From assembly GCA_004562915.1 (NCBI GenBank), contig SFQZ01000005.1:1-64000 (forward strand): 64,000 bases of DNA, given 5' to 3'. Shown here in pieces: positions 25,622-34,357 of the stretch (positions within the stretch are counted from its first letter, which is position 1; every line of letters starts with the position of its first letter). The DNA comes from a bacterium (GTDB taxonomy: Bacteria; Bacillota_A; Clostridia; Lachnospirales; Lachnospiraceae). The position numbers and the translations under genes are program-made. The notes beneath the pieces were generated by a model. It had not been told where the DNA came from, made no database searches, and saw nothing but the letters and a program-made list of their open reading frames with translations.

Positions 25622-26242
25622 TTAAGCGTGTGAACTCAAATTTTTTTTTGCGTCTTCCGCCTGTTCTCCCAGGCGTTTAATAATATTCGCATTGATAAGC
25701 GCGAAGTTAAAAATAATCTGTGAAACGTCCGCTAATTCTTCGTTCGCTTCTTTAAAAGTAAACTGATTATCGTAGATTTCTACAATAGCACTTACCATAC
25801 GGTCTAATTCTTCATCTGTATACGTCTGCTTTTCCGGCGTTACCAGGTCGTTATATACTTCCCTAAACTCCCGGTACTTCTTTCTGCCGATTTTGCCGCT
25901 TTCATACTCTTTTCCAGCTATAGTAATTACATTCGTTTTTAAGGTTTTTGCTACTGCTTCCGCCTGTAAATTCGTCTTATTCATAATTTCCGCATTGATA
26001 AGAGAGAAATTAAGAATAATGCTGCTGATTTCGTCTAACCCGTCGTTTGCTTCATCAAAAGTAAACTGATTTCCATATACCAAAACAATAGCTTCTACCA
26101 TTTTGTCTAAATCTTCGTCGCTAAATGTCTGTGCTTCCTTCTCTTTCCCTAAAAGGCTTTCATACACAATAGCGAACTTTTTATATTTTTCTCTTGTGAT
26201 TTTGCCGCTTTCGTACTCTTTTCCGTTTAAGCTGATTTTCAT
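25622..26242 (-). CDS. Tail assembly chaperone, upstream frame, internally duplicated
   Basis: The 206-aa product sits between the major tail protein and the tape measure gene, as do gpG-type chaperones. It consists of two about 95-aa copies in tandem. Both begin G-K-E-Y-E-S-G-K-I, continue with a K-Y/R-E-F helix, then share D-E-D/E-L-D-R/K-M-V, the Y-x-N-Q-F-T-F-x-E/D-A-N segment and a final helix with F-x-L-I-N-A. Near its 3' end lies an A9 run that allows a -1 shift into the frame of 25083-25538. About nine residues follow the run in the unshifted product. It should coat the tape measure during assembly. Confidence 0.8.
   Translation of the reverse strand: MKISLNGKEYESGKITREKYKKFAIVYESLLGKEKEAQTFSDEDLDKMVEAIVLVYGNQFTFDEANDGLDEISSIILNFSLINAEIMNKTNLQAEAVAKTLKTNVITIAGKEYESGKIGRKKYREFREVYNDLVTPEKQTYTDEELDRMVSAIVEIYDNQFTFKEANEELADVSQIIFNFALINANIIKRLGEQAEDAKKNLSSHA
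25641..25649 (-). promoter_or_regulatory. Slippery A9 site for -1 frameshifting in tail chaperones
   Basis: The coding strand has nine consecutive A followed by TTTGAG. In frame 0 this reads GCA AAA AAA AAT and stops 7 codons later; in the -1 frame it reads on without a stop through 25538 to the stop at 25083. The heptamer A AAA AAA is a classical slippery sequence. Weak pairing and location match the G/GT programmed frameshift of siphophages. A run of nine A could also be an assembly or polymerase slippage site. Confidence 0.75.
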
Positions 26243-26293
26243 ATTATCGCCCTTTCTTACAGGGTGTCATATTCTGACACCCTGGTTATCTTA

Positions 26294-26962
26294 TTATGCT
26301 CCTGTTGTATCGTCTTCCGTTTCGGGTACGGGTGTATATTCCTGTACCGCGCTGAACCATTCCGCGATAGCTTCCGCCGCTGTCGTATGCTCTGCCATTA
26401 AGTTGCTTTCATCCACGATAAGCGCGTAAAGCTTCTTTCGCTCTCCCTCTATTACATCTTCCTTCTTCCTTGCGTAGAAGGTAAACGTAACTTTAATTGT
26501 CTGTGCGGTCTTTTTGTCCTTTACGGTTTCGTATGTAACGTCCGGGTGTTCTGCTTTGCCGCAATAGTACCAACAAAATTCATATTTTCCGTTACCCTGT
26601 TTTGCGCGGAAGCCTAACGCTACTTCCTTCGCCTTGTCGCCTTCTGCTTTTACCAGGAAGCCGTACTTATACAGCGTATCAAACAGCAGCGCATAATCTC
26701 CCGGCGCTAACCTGTTAACTTCAATTTCGATTTCTGTTTTTTCATACGTTTCTACAGTATCTTCTACTTCGTCGTCGCTGTAGGTATATTCGATAGTAAA
26801 CGTATCTTTTACCGTTGCTGCAATCGCTTTAGCAAGTCTTACCGGGACTTCTGCCGCGTATACGTCTTCGTCGTTAGTCGTAACTTCCGCTACGCAAATA
26901 TCCTTTAAGCCCACTAAACGGCTTCTTGTAATGGTTTCTTTATTTTCCTTTACTGCTGCCAT
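26294..26962 (-). CDS. Major tail tube protein
   Basis: The 222-aa product lies between the neck genes and the tail chaperones, the standard place for the tube subunit. It is beta-rich with a typical opening (V-G-L-K-D-I-C-V-A-E-V-T, residues about 18-30) and contains two long beta hairpins, T-I-E-Y-T-Y-S-D-D-E-V and K-V-T-F-T-F-Y-A-R-K. The end is a polar tail with an Ala-rich helix and acidic residues. It resembles phi13-type major tail proteins. It would polymerise as hexamer rings around the tape measure. Confidence 0.75.
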   Translation of the reverse strand: MAAVKENKETITRSRLVGLKDICVAEVTTNDEDVYAAEVPVRLAKAIAATVKDTFTIEYTYSDDEVEDTVETYEKTEIEIEVNRLAPGDYALLFDTLYKYGFLVKAEGDKAKEVALGFRAKQGNGKYEFCWYYCGKAEHPDVTYETVKDKKTAQTIKVTFTFYARKKEDVIEGERKKLYALIVDESNLMAEHTTAAEAIAEWFSAVQEYTPVPETEDDTTGA

Positions 26963-26965
26963 TTT

Positions 26966-27382
26966 CTAATTATCTCCTTCCACATTCATAGTAAAGTAAA
27001 AACGGGCTGCCTTATGGTAAATCCCGGTTTCCGCTTCGTATTGGTCGTTACCCGCAAAATAAGTAAACCCAGCCTTCTTAAGCAGCTTCTTAACCTTCTT
27101 TTTCAGTTTAAAGCAGTCCTCTTTACTCCATATATCAACCTGTATATAATATTCTTCGCCTTCGTTTGTATCTTCGCTAAAATCTATGTCTTCATCACTC
27201 ATAAAATAAAAAGTTATGTGTGTTTCGTTTATGTCCTGGTTATACCAGCCTTCTTCTGTATGTACTCCTGTTATTCCGATTACATCCGCAATGAACGCCG
27301 TTAAGTCCAGTTCTTCGTTATTAGGGTAGTCAGTTACAACCTTTTCAAGCTGTTCTAACTCTGTTTCGTTCAAAATCGCCAT
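26966..27382 (-). CDS. Tail terminator/neck protein
   Basis: The 138-aa product occupies the slot between the HK97 gp10-like gene and the major tail protein. It contains D-Y-P-N-N-E-E-L-D-L, G-W-Y-N-Q-D-I-N-E-T-H-I, then strands V-D-I-W-S-K-E-D-C-F-K-L, which is like the gp12/gpU-type tail completion fold. Overlap or short spacing to both neighbours (3 bp or less) marks one operon. Assignment is by order and length. Confidence 0.6.
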   Translation of the reverse strand: MAILNETELEQLEKVVTDYPNNEELDLTAFIADVIGITGVHTEEGWYNQDINETHITFYFMSDEDIDFSEDTNEGEEYYIQVDIWSKEDCFKLKKKVKKLLKKAGFTYFAGNDQYEAETGIYHKAARFYFTMNVEGDN

Positions 27383-27384
27383 AC

Positions 27385-27840
27385 CTAACCCCCTAACTTT
27401 TCCTTTAATGTCTTTTCGTATTCTTCTTCTGCAATTTCTTTCAGTGCTTTATACGTCGGTTTTGCTGCTTCCAGCATAAAACCTTTAGGCTTATGTATGG
27501 TCGTACCCCATTCATGGAACTTCATGTAGAAGAACGGGGAAACGTCGCCCCTGTCCCAGCCTATCAACTCCCCATAATTCCCGCTTTGCGTCGAAGCCTT
27601 CTTAGGTACATTATCCGCCGCGTGCTGTCCTGTCCTGCTGCCTTTTCTGCCGGATTTCATAGGGTTACTACTGTATGCTTTCTTTCGTATCTGCCCTTCT
27701 GCTTCCTGTAAACCGATTTCCCCGGCTCTTTTCACAATTTTTTTATTGAGTGCCTTTAGTTCTGATTCCGTAGAAAGTTTTTCTATTTCCTTCTGTATCT
27801 CATTCAGTCCCGTAAATTCCATTGTGATATTAAAACTCAT
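27385..27840 (-). CDS. HK97 gp10-like neck protein
   Basis: The 151-aa product has the gp10-like pattern of a basic N-terminal helix (L-N-E-I-Q-K-E-I-E-K-L), a middle region with G-R-K-G-S-R-T-G-Q-H-A, and the block F-F-Y-M-K-F-H-E-W-G-T. These proteins join the head connector and tail terminator. It overlaps its upstream neighbour by 4 bp. Confidence 0.78.
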   Translation of the reverse strand: MSFNITMEFTGLNEIQKEIEKLSTESELKALNKKIVKRAGEIGLQEAEGQIRKKAYSSNPMKSGRKGSRTGQHAADNVPKKASTQSGNYGELIGWDRGDVSPFFYMKFHEWGTTIHKPKGFMLEAAKPTYKALKEIAEEEYEKTLKEKLGG

Positions 27841-28148
27841 ACTACTTCCTGCGCCTTTATTACTACTTTTCTTCGGTCATATCTGCCGTAGTCCACCGCA
27901 ATAATATTAAATACCCTTTCGCCCCATGTAACCCGGTATTCCTTTGTATTAAGGGCTTCCAGTTTGCCGCAAAAACGTGTTTCAAAGTTCACTACATTTT
28001 CTAATTTTGCTTCCAGGGCGCTATACAGTTCTTTCCCGTATAGGCTTTTCACCCCGCACCAGCACTTAAAATAGTCTTCCCAGGTTTCTAACGGTCTTCC
28101 CTTTTCTATGGTCTTCTGTCGCTTCTGAATCATTAAATACATAATCAC
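27837..28148 (-). CDS. Head-tail adaptor (head closure protein)
   Basis: The 103-aa product has the SPP1 gp16/phage H-T join type signature: a short beta opening, W-E-D-Y-F-K-C-W-C-G-V, then L-E-A-L-N-T-K-E-Y-R-V-T and V-F-N-I-I-A-V-D. It overlaps both neighbours by 4 bp. In the virion it plugs or closes the connector after DNA filling. Confidence 0.75.
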   Translation of the reverse strand: MIMYLMIQKRQKTIEKGRPLETWEDYFKCWCGVKSLYGKELYSALEAKLENVVNFETRFCGKLEALNTKEYRVTWGERVFNIIAVDYGRYDRRKVVIKAQEVV

Positions 28149-28462
28149 GCCCCCACATTTGCCAGTTTGTCTAATATGGTCTTTGTGATGTTGTCCGTCT
28201 TCGTATTGCTGCTAATTGTAGTCGCCCGTACTTCGTACATATCGCTTACAATCTTCTTTTGAAGAAGGGCGGCGATTCTCCGCCCTTTTTCGTATTCTTC
28301 GGTGCTTTCATAATTCGCCGGGTCTTTATAGGCAGTCCCTACACAACTGTCTATATAAGCTTCCGCCGTCAAAATCAACCCTTTTATTTCTTCGTCGTCT
28401 TCATCATAATTTACCCGTAAATAGCTTTTCGCCTGTTCAATCGTAAGTATTGCTTCTGCCAT
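28145..28462 (-). CDS. Head-tail connector protein (gp6/gp15-like)
   Basis: The 105-aa all-helical product starts with L-T-I-E-Q-A-K-S-Y-L-R-V and continues with D-D-E-E-I-K-G-L-I-L-T-A-E-A-Y-I, the usual signature of Phage_connect_1 adaptors. It follows the capsid gene and forms the ring below the portal. Confidence 0.82.
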   Translation of the reverse strand: MAEAILTIEQAKSYLRVNYDEDDEEIKGLILTAEAYIDSCVGTAYKDPANYESTEEYEKGRRIAALLQKKIVSDMYEVRATTISSNTKTDNITKTILDKLANVGA

Positions 28463-28486
28463 TCTTCCACCCCTTCCGGGAACGTA

Positions 28487-29596
28487 TTAGGCAGCCGGGG
28501 TAAACTCTACCTTAAAGTCTGCCCTGTCGTCCAGCTTTTCACAGTCAAAGCGTTCCTGTACCTTAAGCGCCAGTTCGTCCGATTCAAAGAATACAGACTT
28601 ATCCGTAGATACGGTATAACCCTTTCTTTCAAAGAACTTAACCAGGGCGTACAGATTAACCACATAGAAGACTACCGCGCCTTCTGTCGCTGCGGTGATA
28701 GCTTCGTCGCTCAATGTAATAAGCCGCTTATTCTCAAAATAGTCTTTATCGTTTACAGTCTTAACTAAATCCAGGTTACGCCCGTTCTTATCTTCCTGGG
28801 ACTTTAAGTACACATAGCCGGAAAGATTCGTAATCACAATCGTGCGGGCGCGAAGCGTCGGCAGCACGCCGTCAATAACCTTTTTCACGCCGCGCCAGTC
28901 GGTAACGCCTGTAGACTTGTCCGTAGCGTTTGCTTCTACAATGGTTAAGATTTCGTCGTTTTCACTGTTTACGCCAGCTTCGGCAAAATCCGGCTTGATA
29001 ACGTCCTGGACGATATTAACGGCTTCGTCTTCCTGTAAATCGTTCGCAATGGGAACTAAAGCGCCGTAATTCTCGATATTGTAGGAAATATCTTCTGTGT
29101 TTGCCGCTTCGCCCGTTAATTTTGTGCCGGATTTGTACTTAGTAAGCTTTTTGCCGCCGATTTTTGCAAAAGGCATTTTGCCATGATTAGAAGTAGCCCT
29201 TACAATGTGGCAATGCTCCTTAAGGCTCGGGAAGCCTTCGCGCAATACCTGGATGTCGTTAACGAACTGCTCCGGCAGAATCGCGGCGTTATTGTCAATG
29301 TTTACGGCTGCCCTTTCTTCTTCGGTAAGCGCGCCAGCGCCTTTAAGTGCGAACTTTACAGCCGCCCTTAACTCGTTTGTAGCCGCTACAGTGCGTTTTT
29401 CTCCTTTCTTGCGCTGCTGCCCTCTTAACTCTGCCGCTTCGTCCGCGTCTTCGGCTTCTCTTACCGCTAAAAGCTTCTGTAATTTCTTCTTTTCCTCTAA
29501 TGCGGCTTCCGCCTTATCTGCGTCGCGGCTTTCCAGGTAGCCGTTAATTTCCTCTGTCTTCTTTCCGATTAACTCCCTAAGTTCCTGTACTGTCAT
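28487..29596 (-). CDS. Major capsid protein, HK97 fold
   Basis: The 369-aa product has an N-terminal delta/scaffold segment (about residues 1-100) that is helical and Lys/Glu-rich, followed by a cleavage-zone and the capsid body (A-A-I-L-P-E-Q-F near residue 105, then P-F-A-K-I-G-G-K-K-L-T and the A-domain). The scaffold part should be removed by the protease encoded immediately upstream, leaving a body of about 265 residues. It is the fourth gene of the packaging operon. No insertion domain is visible. Confidence 0.88.
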   Translation of the reverse strand: MTVQELRELIGKKTEEINGYLESRDADKAEAALEEKKKLQKLLAVREAEDADEAAELRGQQRKKGEKRTVAATNELRAAVKFALKGAGALTEEERAAVNIDNNAAILPEQFVNDIQVLREGFPSLKEHCHIVRATSNHGKMPFAKIGGKKLTKYKSGTKLTGEAANTEDISYNIENYGALVPIANDLQEDEAVNIVQDVIKPDFAEAGVNSENDEILTIVEANATDKSTGVTDWRGVKKVIDGVLPTLRARTIVITNLSGYVYLKSQEDKNGRNLDLVKTVNDKDYFENKRLITLSDEAITAATEGAVVFYVVNLYALVKFFERKGYTVSTDKSVFFESDELALKVQERFDCEKLDDRADFKVEFTPAA

Positions 29597-29600
29597 TTCC

Positions 29601-30281
29601 TTAAAACTCCTTTTCGTTTTCTTCCCTAAGCTTCATAAGCCGGGCTTCTGTTTTCAATTTTTCTAATCTTTTTTCTTCTTTTGCTTCTTCTTTTACCTTC
29701 TCAAAGCTTCTACAGCTAATTTCCGAACTGTCATAAGCCGGGAAGGTACAGGGGCTAACTTCCAGTAACTCCGCTTTTACTACACTTCTTTTGTAAATCT
29801 GTTCGCCTTCGTGTTCTACTTTACTCCACCTGTCTTCCTGGCAGATAAAGCCGAAGCTACTACCGTCCACGTCGCCGCGCTTTACACTCTCTTTTACGTC
29901 GTTTCCCCAGGAATTATTAGGTAAATCAATATCATACGCTAATCCTGTAGTATCTCCCGTATTAAAGCGTAAAGTATCGGTCTTCGTGCTACCTAACGGT
30001 CTGCTTGTGTCGTGATTCCACAAGGCTTTAATTTCTTTGCCCGCTTCTTTGCAGCTTCTTAAGCTTTCATCAAAGCAGCCCGCCGCGATTTCTTCTAAGT
30101 ACTTATCGCCCCAGCGGTCTACAATCAGTACAGGCGTATTATATTTAACCGCATATCCGCCGATTGTCCGGCTTTCTTCGCCTTCTGCTGCCGCCCTTAC
30201 TTCTAAGGCGATTCCCTGGCAATTCGCGCAATAATTACGAATTTCCGGGCTGTGTTCTTCCGTCCTTTTACTCTCCGGCAT
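29601..30281 (-). CDS. HK97-type prohead protease
   Basis: The 226-aa product has the U35 pattern: an early strand with G-G-Y-A-V-K-Y-N-T-P, the catalytic His in W-N-H-D-T-S-R-P-L-G near residue 92, and the catalytic Ser in D-G-S-S-F-G-F near residue 137. A highly charged coiled C terminus follows, which is typical before self-cleavage. An N-terminal extension of about 30 residues contains N-Y-C-A-N-C. It overlaps the portal gene by 14 bp and precedes the capsid gene. Confidence 0.87.
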   Translation of the reverse strand: MPESKRTEEHSPEIRNYCANCQGIALEVRAAAEGEESRTIGGYAVKYNTPVLIVDRWGDKYLEEIAAGCFDESLRSCKEAGKEIKALWNHDTSRPLGSTKTDTLRFNTGDTTGLAYDIDLPNNSWGNDVKESVKRGDVDGSSFGFICQEDRWSKVEHEGEQIYKRSVVKAELLEVSPCTFPAYDSSEISCRSFEKVKEEAKEEKRLEKLKTEARLMKLREENEKEF

Positions 30282-31506
30282 TGTTTGCGCTCCCTTCCGT
30301 TCCTTTTCCTATGTCTTTTAGCTTCAAAACTCCGGCATTTACTATTAGTTCGTTGCCGTTCGGGTCTGTTTCCCGCTGCAATTCTAAGCGTGATTCGTTC
30401 GGCTTATAAATGCCAGCAGACGTATAACCACACAGTATTTCTTGTTGGGTCTTCGCGTCCGTCCTTAAAATTACATTGGTATTAAACCTTGCTTTGTAGC
30501 CTTTATCCCTTTTTTCTTTGGTTAATGCACTCCATGTTACTTCTTGTTCTATAGATTCATATAAAATCAATAGCGTATCTACTAAAAAGTTTAACTGCTG
30601 CTGCTCTAACGAATTGTTATTCGTGTCCTTAAGGTCGTTTAGCTGGTGCATTTTAACCCCAAAAAGCGCCGCAATCTGACTTATTGACATTCTTCTAACC
30701 TGTTCGTACTGCGCGTCTGCCAGGGATAAATTAACAGGCTGTACGCTAAATCCTGCCGGGACTGTAAAAATACGTTTTCCTTTGCTATAAAGCCGTCCGA
30801 ATTTTGCTTGTATCTTCCCTAACTCTTTTTCGTCCTTAATATCAGACGTAAGCTGCACTACCATTTTGTTAGTCAACCCATTGTCATACAGGCTATTTAA
30901 GTAATTTTGCGCTTTTATCTGCCCTTCTATCGTGCTTTTAACAAGTTCCCTTACTGGCTTTGTATTGATTCCGTCCATTGTGAAGCCCTTAAATATAAGC
31001 AAGTCCTCATAAAATCCGTAATCTGTTGTACTGCTGCCAGTTACCCGGTATTCAATTAAAATTTTGTTTTTAAGCTTTGATTTCAGAAGCCCCGCGTCGT
31101 CTATCGTCATTCCTTCTATTACGCAAGGATAAAGCGCCAGTAATTCGCCTTTTTTCCCGTACTGCTTTACTGCCGCGCTTATGCCGTCGTGCTGCCTGGT
31201 CGCTTCTATCGCCTTCCAAAAGTCTACAGCCGTCATATACGGGTTAGGTCTAAGGCTTAATATCTCATTTAACGGGTCTTCTGTTGCCCTTCTTATTCCT
31301 GTTTCTGTATCTTGTACCAGGTAAAGCGGCGTTTTTGCTACGGCTTCCGCAATTTTCTTAATGCATGTAAAATATGTTATTTCCCGCATAGCTGCTACGG
31401 GCTGGTTTTCCTCAATTCCGAATACTTTCAAAAATATTTTTTCTTCGTCTGTCAATTCTGTTGTATCTATTGTTTCTTCTCTTTTTTCCAAAAAGTCTAA
31501 AAACAT
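30268..31506 (-). CDS. Portal protein, HK97 family
   Basis: The 412-aa product has the HK97 gp3-type signature: the opening F-F-T-C-I-K-K-I-A-E-A-V-A-K-T-P-L, Pro at L-R-P-N-P-Y-M-T, and the later N-N-S-L-E-Q-Q-Q-L-N-F. The dodecamer forms the vertex for DNA entry and exit. It lies between a small membrane protein gene and the protease gene, with a 1-base overlap on one side. Length is normal for this family. Confidence 0.88.
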   Translation of the reverse strand: MFLDFLEKREETIDTTELTDEEKIFLKVFGIEENQPVAAMREITYFTCIKKIAEAVAKTPLYLVQDTETGIRRATEDPLNEILSLRPNPYMTAVDFWKAIEATRQHDGISAAVKQYGKKGELLALYPCVIEGMTIDDAGLLKSKLKNKILIEYRVTGSSTTDYGFYEDLLIFKGFTMDGINTKPVRELVKSTIEGQIKAQNYLNSLYDNGLTNKMVVQLTSDIKDEKELGKIQAKFGRLYSKGKRIFTVPAGFSVQPVNLSLADAQYEQVRRMSISQIAALFGVKMHQLNDLKDTNNNSLEQQQLNFLVDTLLILYESIEQEVTWSALTKEKRDKGYKARFNTNVILRTDAKTQQEILCGYTSAGIYKPNESRLELQRETDPNGNELIVNAGVLKLKDIGKGTEGSANNAGE

Positions 31507-31688
31507 TACTTCTTACCACTCCTAACCAGCATAACCGCCGCTGTCAGCATTTCCCCACTTAGCAAATATAACCCCGCGTGCCTGTTAATATCGTAAGTAA
31601 CGGCAAAAGCGATAACCAGTGCAGCTATTAACAATGCGTCCGCAACTATCAGCCTTAATTTTTTAATTTTCTTTATCCTCTTAAGCAT
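31506..31688 (-). CDS. Small membrane protein between terminase and portal
   Basis: The 60-aa product starts at ATG 31688, 4-5 nt after AAAGGCGG; the longer frame to 31724 overlaps terminase and lacks a site. It has a strongly basic N terminus and two adjoining hydrophobic helices (L-I-V-A-D-A-L-L-I-A-A-L and L-Y-L-L-S-G-E-M-L-T-A-A). A membrane protein between terminase and portal is not part of the packaging motor and its role is unknown. Confidence 0.6.
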   Translation of the reverse strand: MLKRIKKIKKLRLIVADALLIAALVIAFAVTYDINRHAGLYLLSGEMLTAAVMLVRSGKK

Positions 31689-31701
31689 TTTTCCGCCTTT
31701 C

Positions 31702-33321
31702 TTACATAGCGTCCAGGTATTCAACCGGGTTATAGTGTTCTATTCCGTTTTCTTCGATACAAAGCAATAAGCCCATAAGCATAGCTATTATGCCGTCTAT
31801 CTTAAATTTTGATTTCTTCTTACTGTATTTCACGCCTAACATTTCGTCATAAACCGCTATACAGTTCTTCGCCATGAACCTAAAGCACTCATTTTCTGCT
31901 ATGATGATTCTTTCATCTACTAACAGGTTTTCAAAATCATTGATTACCTGTGTCATGGTCTTCGTTCCCTGTCCCAGCGGTATAACGTCCCAGCGTTCTT
32001 CTAACCTGTTAATAATCGTCTGGCTTCCCCATTGGTCGAATCCTATTTGTTCTATTCTGTATGCTTCGTCTAATTCTGTAGCATGGTCTAAAAATCTGTC
32101 GAAGTTTATATATTTTCCGTCAAGTGCTATTAAGTCGCCTTTCTTTATCCAGTATTCATAAGGGTTATTGTCCTTATGCTGCCTGTATGCTACCGTTTCT
32201 TTCGGCGTATACAGATACGGAACAACAATAAATCGCCCTGTAGTTTCTTCGTAAAATACCAGCACGAAGCCCGTTATATCGTTCTTACTAGATAAATCCA
32301 GCCCACCCCAGCACTTCCAGCCCTTAAGTTCTTCCGGGTCTACCTTCTTCGTGCAAGTGTCCCATAAATCCATATTGATAGCGCCTTTTTCATGGTCTAA
32401 CGCTACATGCTGGTTAAGAAACATTCTTCTAAACATATTTTCTTGAAGCGGCATAAGCCTAATACGCTTTGCATAGTTCGCCAGGTCTTCCAACTTTCTA
32501 AATACGCCTAACGCTGGATTTGATTTATACCATTGTGCTTCATCTTCTACGTTACAATCCTTATCCGCTTCGTAAATCCGATAGTAAAAGCTGGGGTCGT
32601 CCATTTCCCCGGCTTCTATCTTCTTCGCCATTGTATAAAGCTGCATTTCCGGGTTAGCCGGGTCTTCGCCGCTAGAAGCTGTTGTAATTGTCATTATTAG
32701 CGGTTCGTCCCATGCGCCTTGCCCTGTTCTAAGCTTTCCGTACATTTCGTCGTTTTTCGCCTGGTGTATTTCGTCCAGGACTGCCACATAATCGTTAAAA
32801 CTGTCCGCGTTATCCGCGTCCGACGAAAGTACCATTAGCTTATTTCCGTTGTCTTTTCTTACAATGGTCTTTGTACTGCTGGTAATCTTGCAGTATCGCC
32901 GTAAAGTCTTATTCGTCTTTATAAAGTGTTCTACTGTCGCGTATAATTCCCCGGCTTGCTTCGTTGTGTTTGCTGTCAAAATAAAAAGCGCGCCGAAGAT
33001 ATGACGTTGACAGAAGAACAGGTATACTACTATAATCGCTGCTAAAAATGATTTCCCATTTTTTCGCGGTATGTTTATATGTGCTTCTCTGTGTTTTCGC
33101 TTACCGTCGCTTTTTCGTCTTACGCAAAGAATTTCCGTTATAATCTCAAACTGAAATTCTAATAATTCAAAGCTTCGGCTTGCCCCTCTATCATTCGTCA
33201 ACTTCGACACGAACTTAAATATTTTCGTCGCTTCTTCTACGTCGTAATAATATTTGTCTGTGTCCCATTTCTTTTGTAACTTTTCCAACCAGGAAGCTAA
33301 AAGCAATTCCCTTTTAATCAT
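31702..33321 (-). CDS. Terminase large subunit
   Basis: The 539-aa product has an ATPase with Walker A-type I-P-R-K-N-G-K-S near residue 85, Walker B at Y-V-A-V-L-D-E-I-H near residue 180, and a coupling motif I-T-T-A-S-S-G. The nuclease half has G-G-L-D-L-S-S-K-N-D-I-T near residue 340 as the first acidic motif, and later acidic residues in G-F-D-Q-W-G. It pumps DNA into the prohead and cuts genome ends. It overlaps the small subunit gene by 8 bp. The family resembles HK97/P27-type terminases that use cos ends, which fits the HNH gene nearby. Confidence 0.92.
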   Translation of the reverse strand: MIKRELLLASWLEKLQKKWDTDKYYYDVEEATKIFKFVSKLTNDRGASRSFELLEFQFEIITEILCVRRKSDGKRKHREAHINIPRKNGKSFLAAIIVVYLFFCQRHIFGALFILTANTTKQAGELYATVEHFIKTNKTLRRYCKITSSTKTIVRKDNGNKLMVLSSDADNADSFNDYVAVLDEIHQAKNDEMYGKLRTGQGAWDEPLIMTITTASSGEDPANPEMQLYTMAKKIEAGEMDDPSFYYRIYEADKDCNVEDEAQWYKSNPALGVFRKLEDLANYAKRIRLMPLQENMFRRMFLNQHVALDHEKGAINMDLWDTCTKKVDPEELKGWKCWGGLDLSSKNDITGFVLVFYEETTGRFIVVPYLYTPKETVAYRQHKDNNPYEYWIKKGDLIALDGKYINFDRFLDHATELDEAYRIEQIGFDQWGSQTIINRLEERWDVIPLGQGTKTMTQVINDFENLLVDERIIIAENECFRFMAKNCIAVYDEMLGVKYSKKKSKFKIDGIIAMLMGLLLCIEENGIEHYNPVEYLDAM

Positions 33322-33727
33322 GCGCTACCATTCCGTCTAATTCCGGGTCTATACCATTGTCCGATATACTCCCGGCTTCTTTCATCCGCTGCCGCGCTGC
33401 GGGGGTTAGCCCCAATTCCTTAGCCCATGCCCGCATTTCTGTTTGTGCTTTATTTGCTATGCTTACTTCTGGTCGTTGCTGTTCGTAGCCGTTGTCCCCA
33501 ACAAGCATACTATAGCCTTTTTCGTCTATAATCTGTTCGCACCGCTGCCACTTCGCATAATTGGTACAATAGGCTTCTAGTGCTTTTAAATCCTTGTCTG
33601 TAAAATCCTTTCCTTCTGCCGCTAAAATCTTAGCCACTCTGCGCCATTCTTTTTTAGCTGTATCATTTAACCACTTCGGACAGGGTTTAGGCTTATTTTT
33701 CTCTTTTTCCTTTTCTTCTTTTGCCAT
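33314..33727 (-). CDS. Terminase small subunit, P27 family
   Basis: The 137-aa product starts with a Lys/Glu/Pro-rich stretch, then P-K-W-L-N-D-T-A-K-K-E-W-R-R-V, a typical P27 family opening, and has the block L-E-A-Y-C-T-N-Y-A-K-W. The C terminus carries L-T-P-A-A-R-Q-R-M. It recognises phage DNA at the packaging site and hands it to the large subunit. Confidence 0.87.
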   Translation of the reverse strand: MAKEEKEKEKNKPKPCPKWLNDTAKKEWRRVAKILAAEGKDFTDKDLKALEAYCTNYAKWQRCEQIIDEKGYSMLVGDNGYEQQRPEVSIANKAQTEMRAWAKELGLTPAARQRMKEAGSISDNGIDPELDGMVAHD

Positions 33728-33821
33728 GCTGCCACCTCTTAGACACCCCCCTATAGTAAAAATCGGCTTTTTTTCTCACGCCGACTTGAACTCGGGACTT
33801 TTTTAAATCGTTTCAAAACTT
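33728..33821. other. Intergenic gap between HNH and terminase, candidate cos region
   Basis: This 94-bp gap holds two C-rich boxes (CACCCCCCTATAG near 33752 and AACCCCCCGTC near 33824) and a T-rich centre. In HK97-like phages the HNH gene and cohesive end site flank the terminase genes. I cannot assign the exact cos nick from sequence. Confidence 0.3.
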
Positions 33822-34286
33822 TTATAACCCCCCGTCAAGAACGAACTCCCTATAGAATCGTTCTAACATAGCGTATAAAATCATTTGCATTTTTCTTTTT
33901 GCTTTGTAACTGCGGTCATACTCTGTATGTATGCGCCTATGGTTTGCTTCGCTTAGTCCTATGACGTTCGCCGCGTCCAGCCTTCTTCCCCAGGCTTCCG
34001 TTATCTCTTGTATGTGGTGGTAGTTCTCTGCTGCTACTATCCTTCCTGTTGTGTAATATTCGTATATATCTATCCCTAATTGTTCTGCTGCCCTGGCTGC
34101 TCTGAATAACTCCCAGGCTTTGCTATTATAGAACTGCTGCCGCCGGGCTTCTTCTTCGTCCCTCATACGCCGCTGCTTGTATTCTCTGTACTTCTTCCTG
34201 TCTGTGTCCCTGTGCTTACTACAGTACTTAACCCCAGCTTCTACTACCTTGTGGCAGCCCGGATAGCTGCATAACTTCTTTATCAA
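33822..34286 (-). CDS. HNH endonuclease
   Basis: The 154-aa product starts with a C-x4-C...C-x2-H zinc-binding cluster (residues about 7-25) and ends in an HNH fold: A-E-N-Y-H-H-I near residue 92, then N-V-I-G-L-S-E-A-N-H-R-R-I-H near residue 110-125. In HK97 and related phages the HNH protein adjacent to terminase is required for specific cos cleavage. It is in the same strand as terminase and would be the first gene of the packaging operon after the terminator at 34358-34401. Confidence 0.82.
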   Translation of the reverse strand: MIKKLCSYPGCHKVVEAGVKYCSKHRDTDRKKYREYKQRRMRDEEEARRQQFYNSKAWELFRAARAAEQLGIDIYEYYTTGRIVAAENYHHIQEITEAWGRRLDAANVIGLSEANHRRIHTEYDRSYKAKRKMQMILYAMLERFYREFVLDGGL

Positions 34287-34357
34287 CTGCTACCCTTCTT
34301 TCTTTTGCGCGCCGCCCTGGATTTCATGCGGCGCGGGAGGTTTAGGACAAACAAAAA

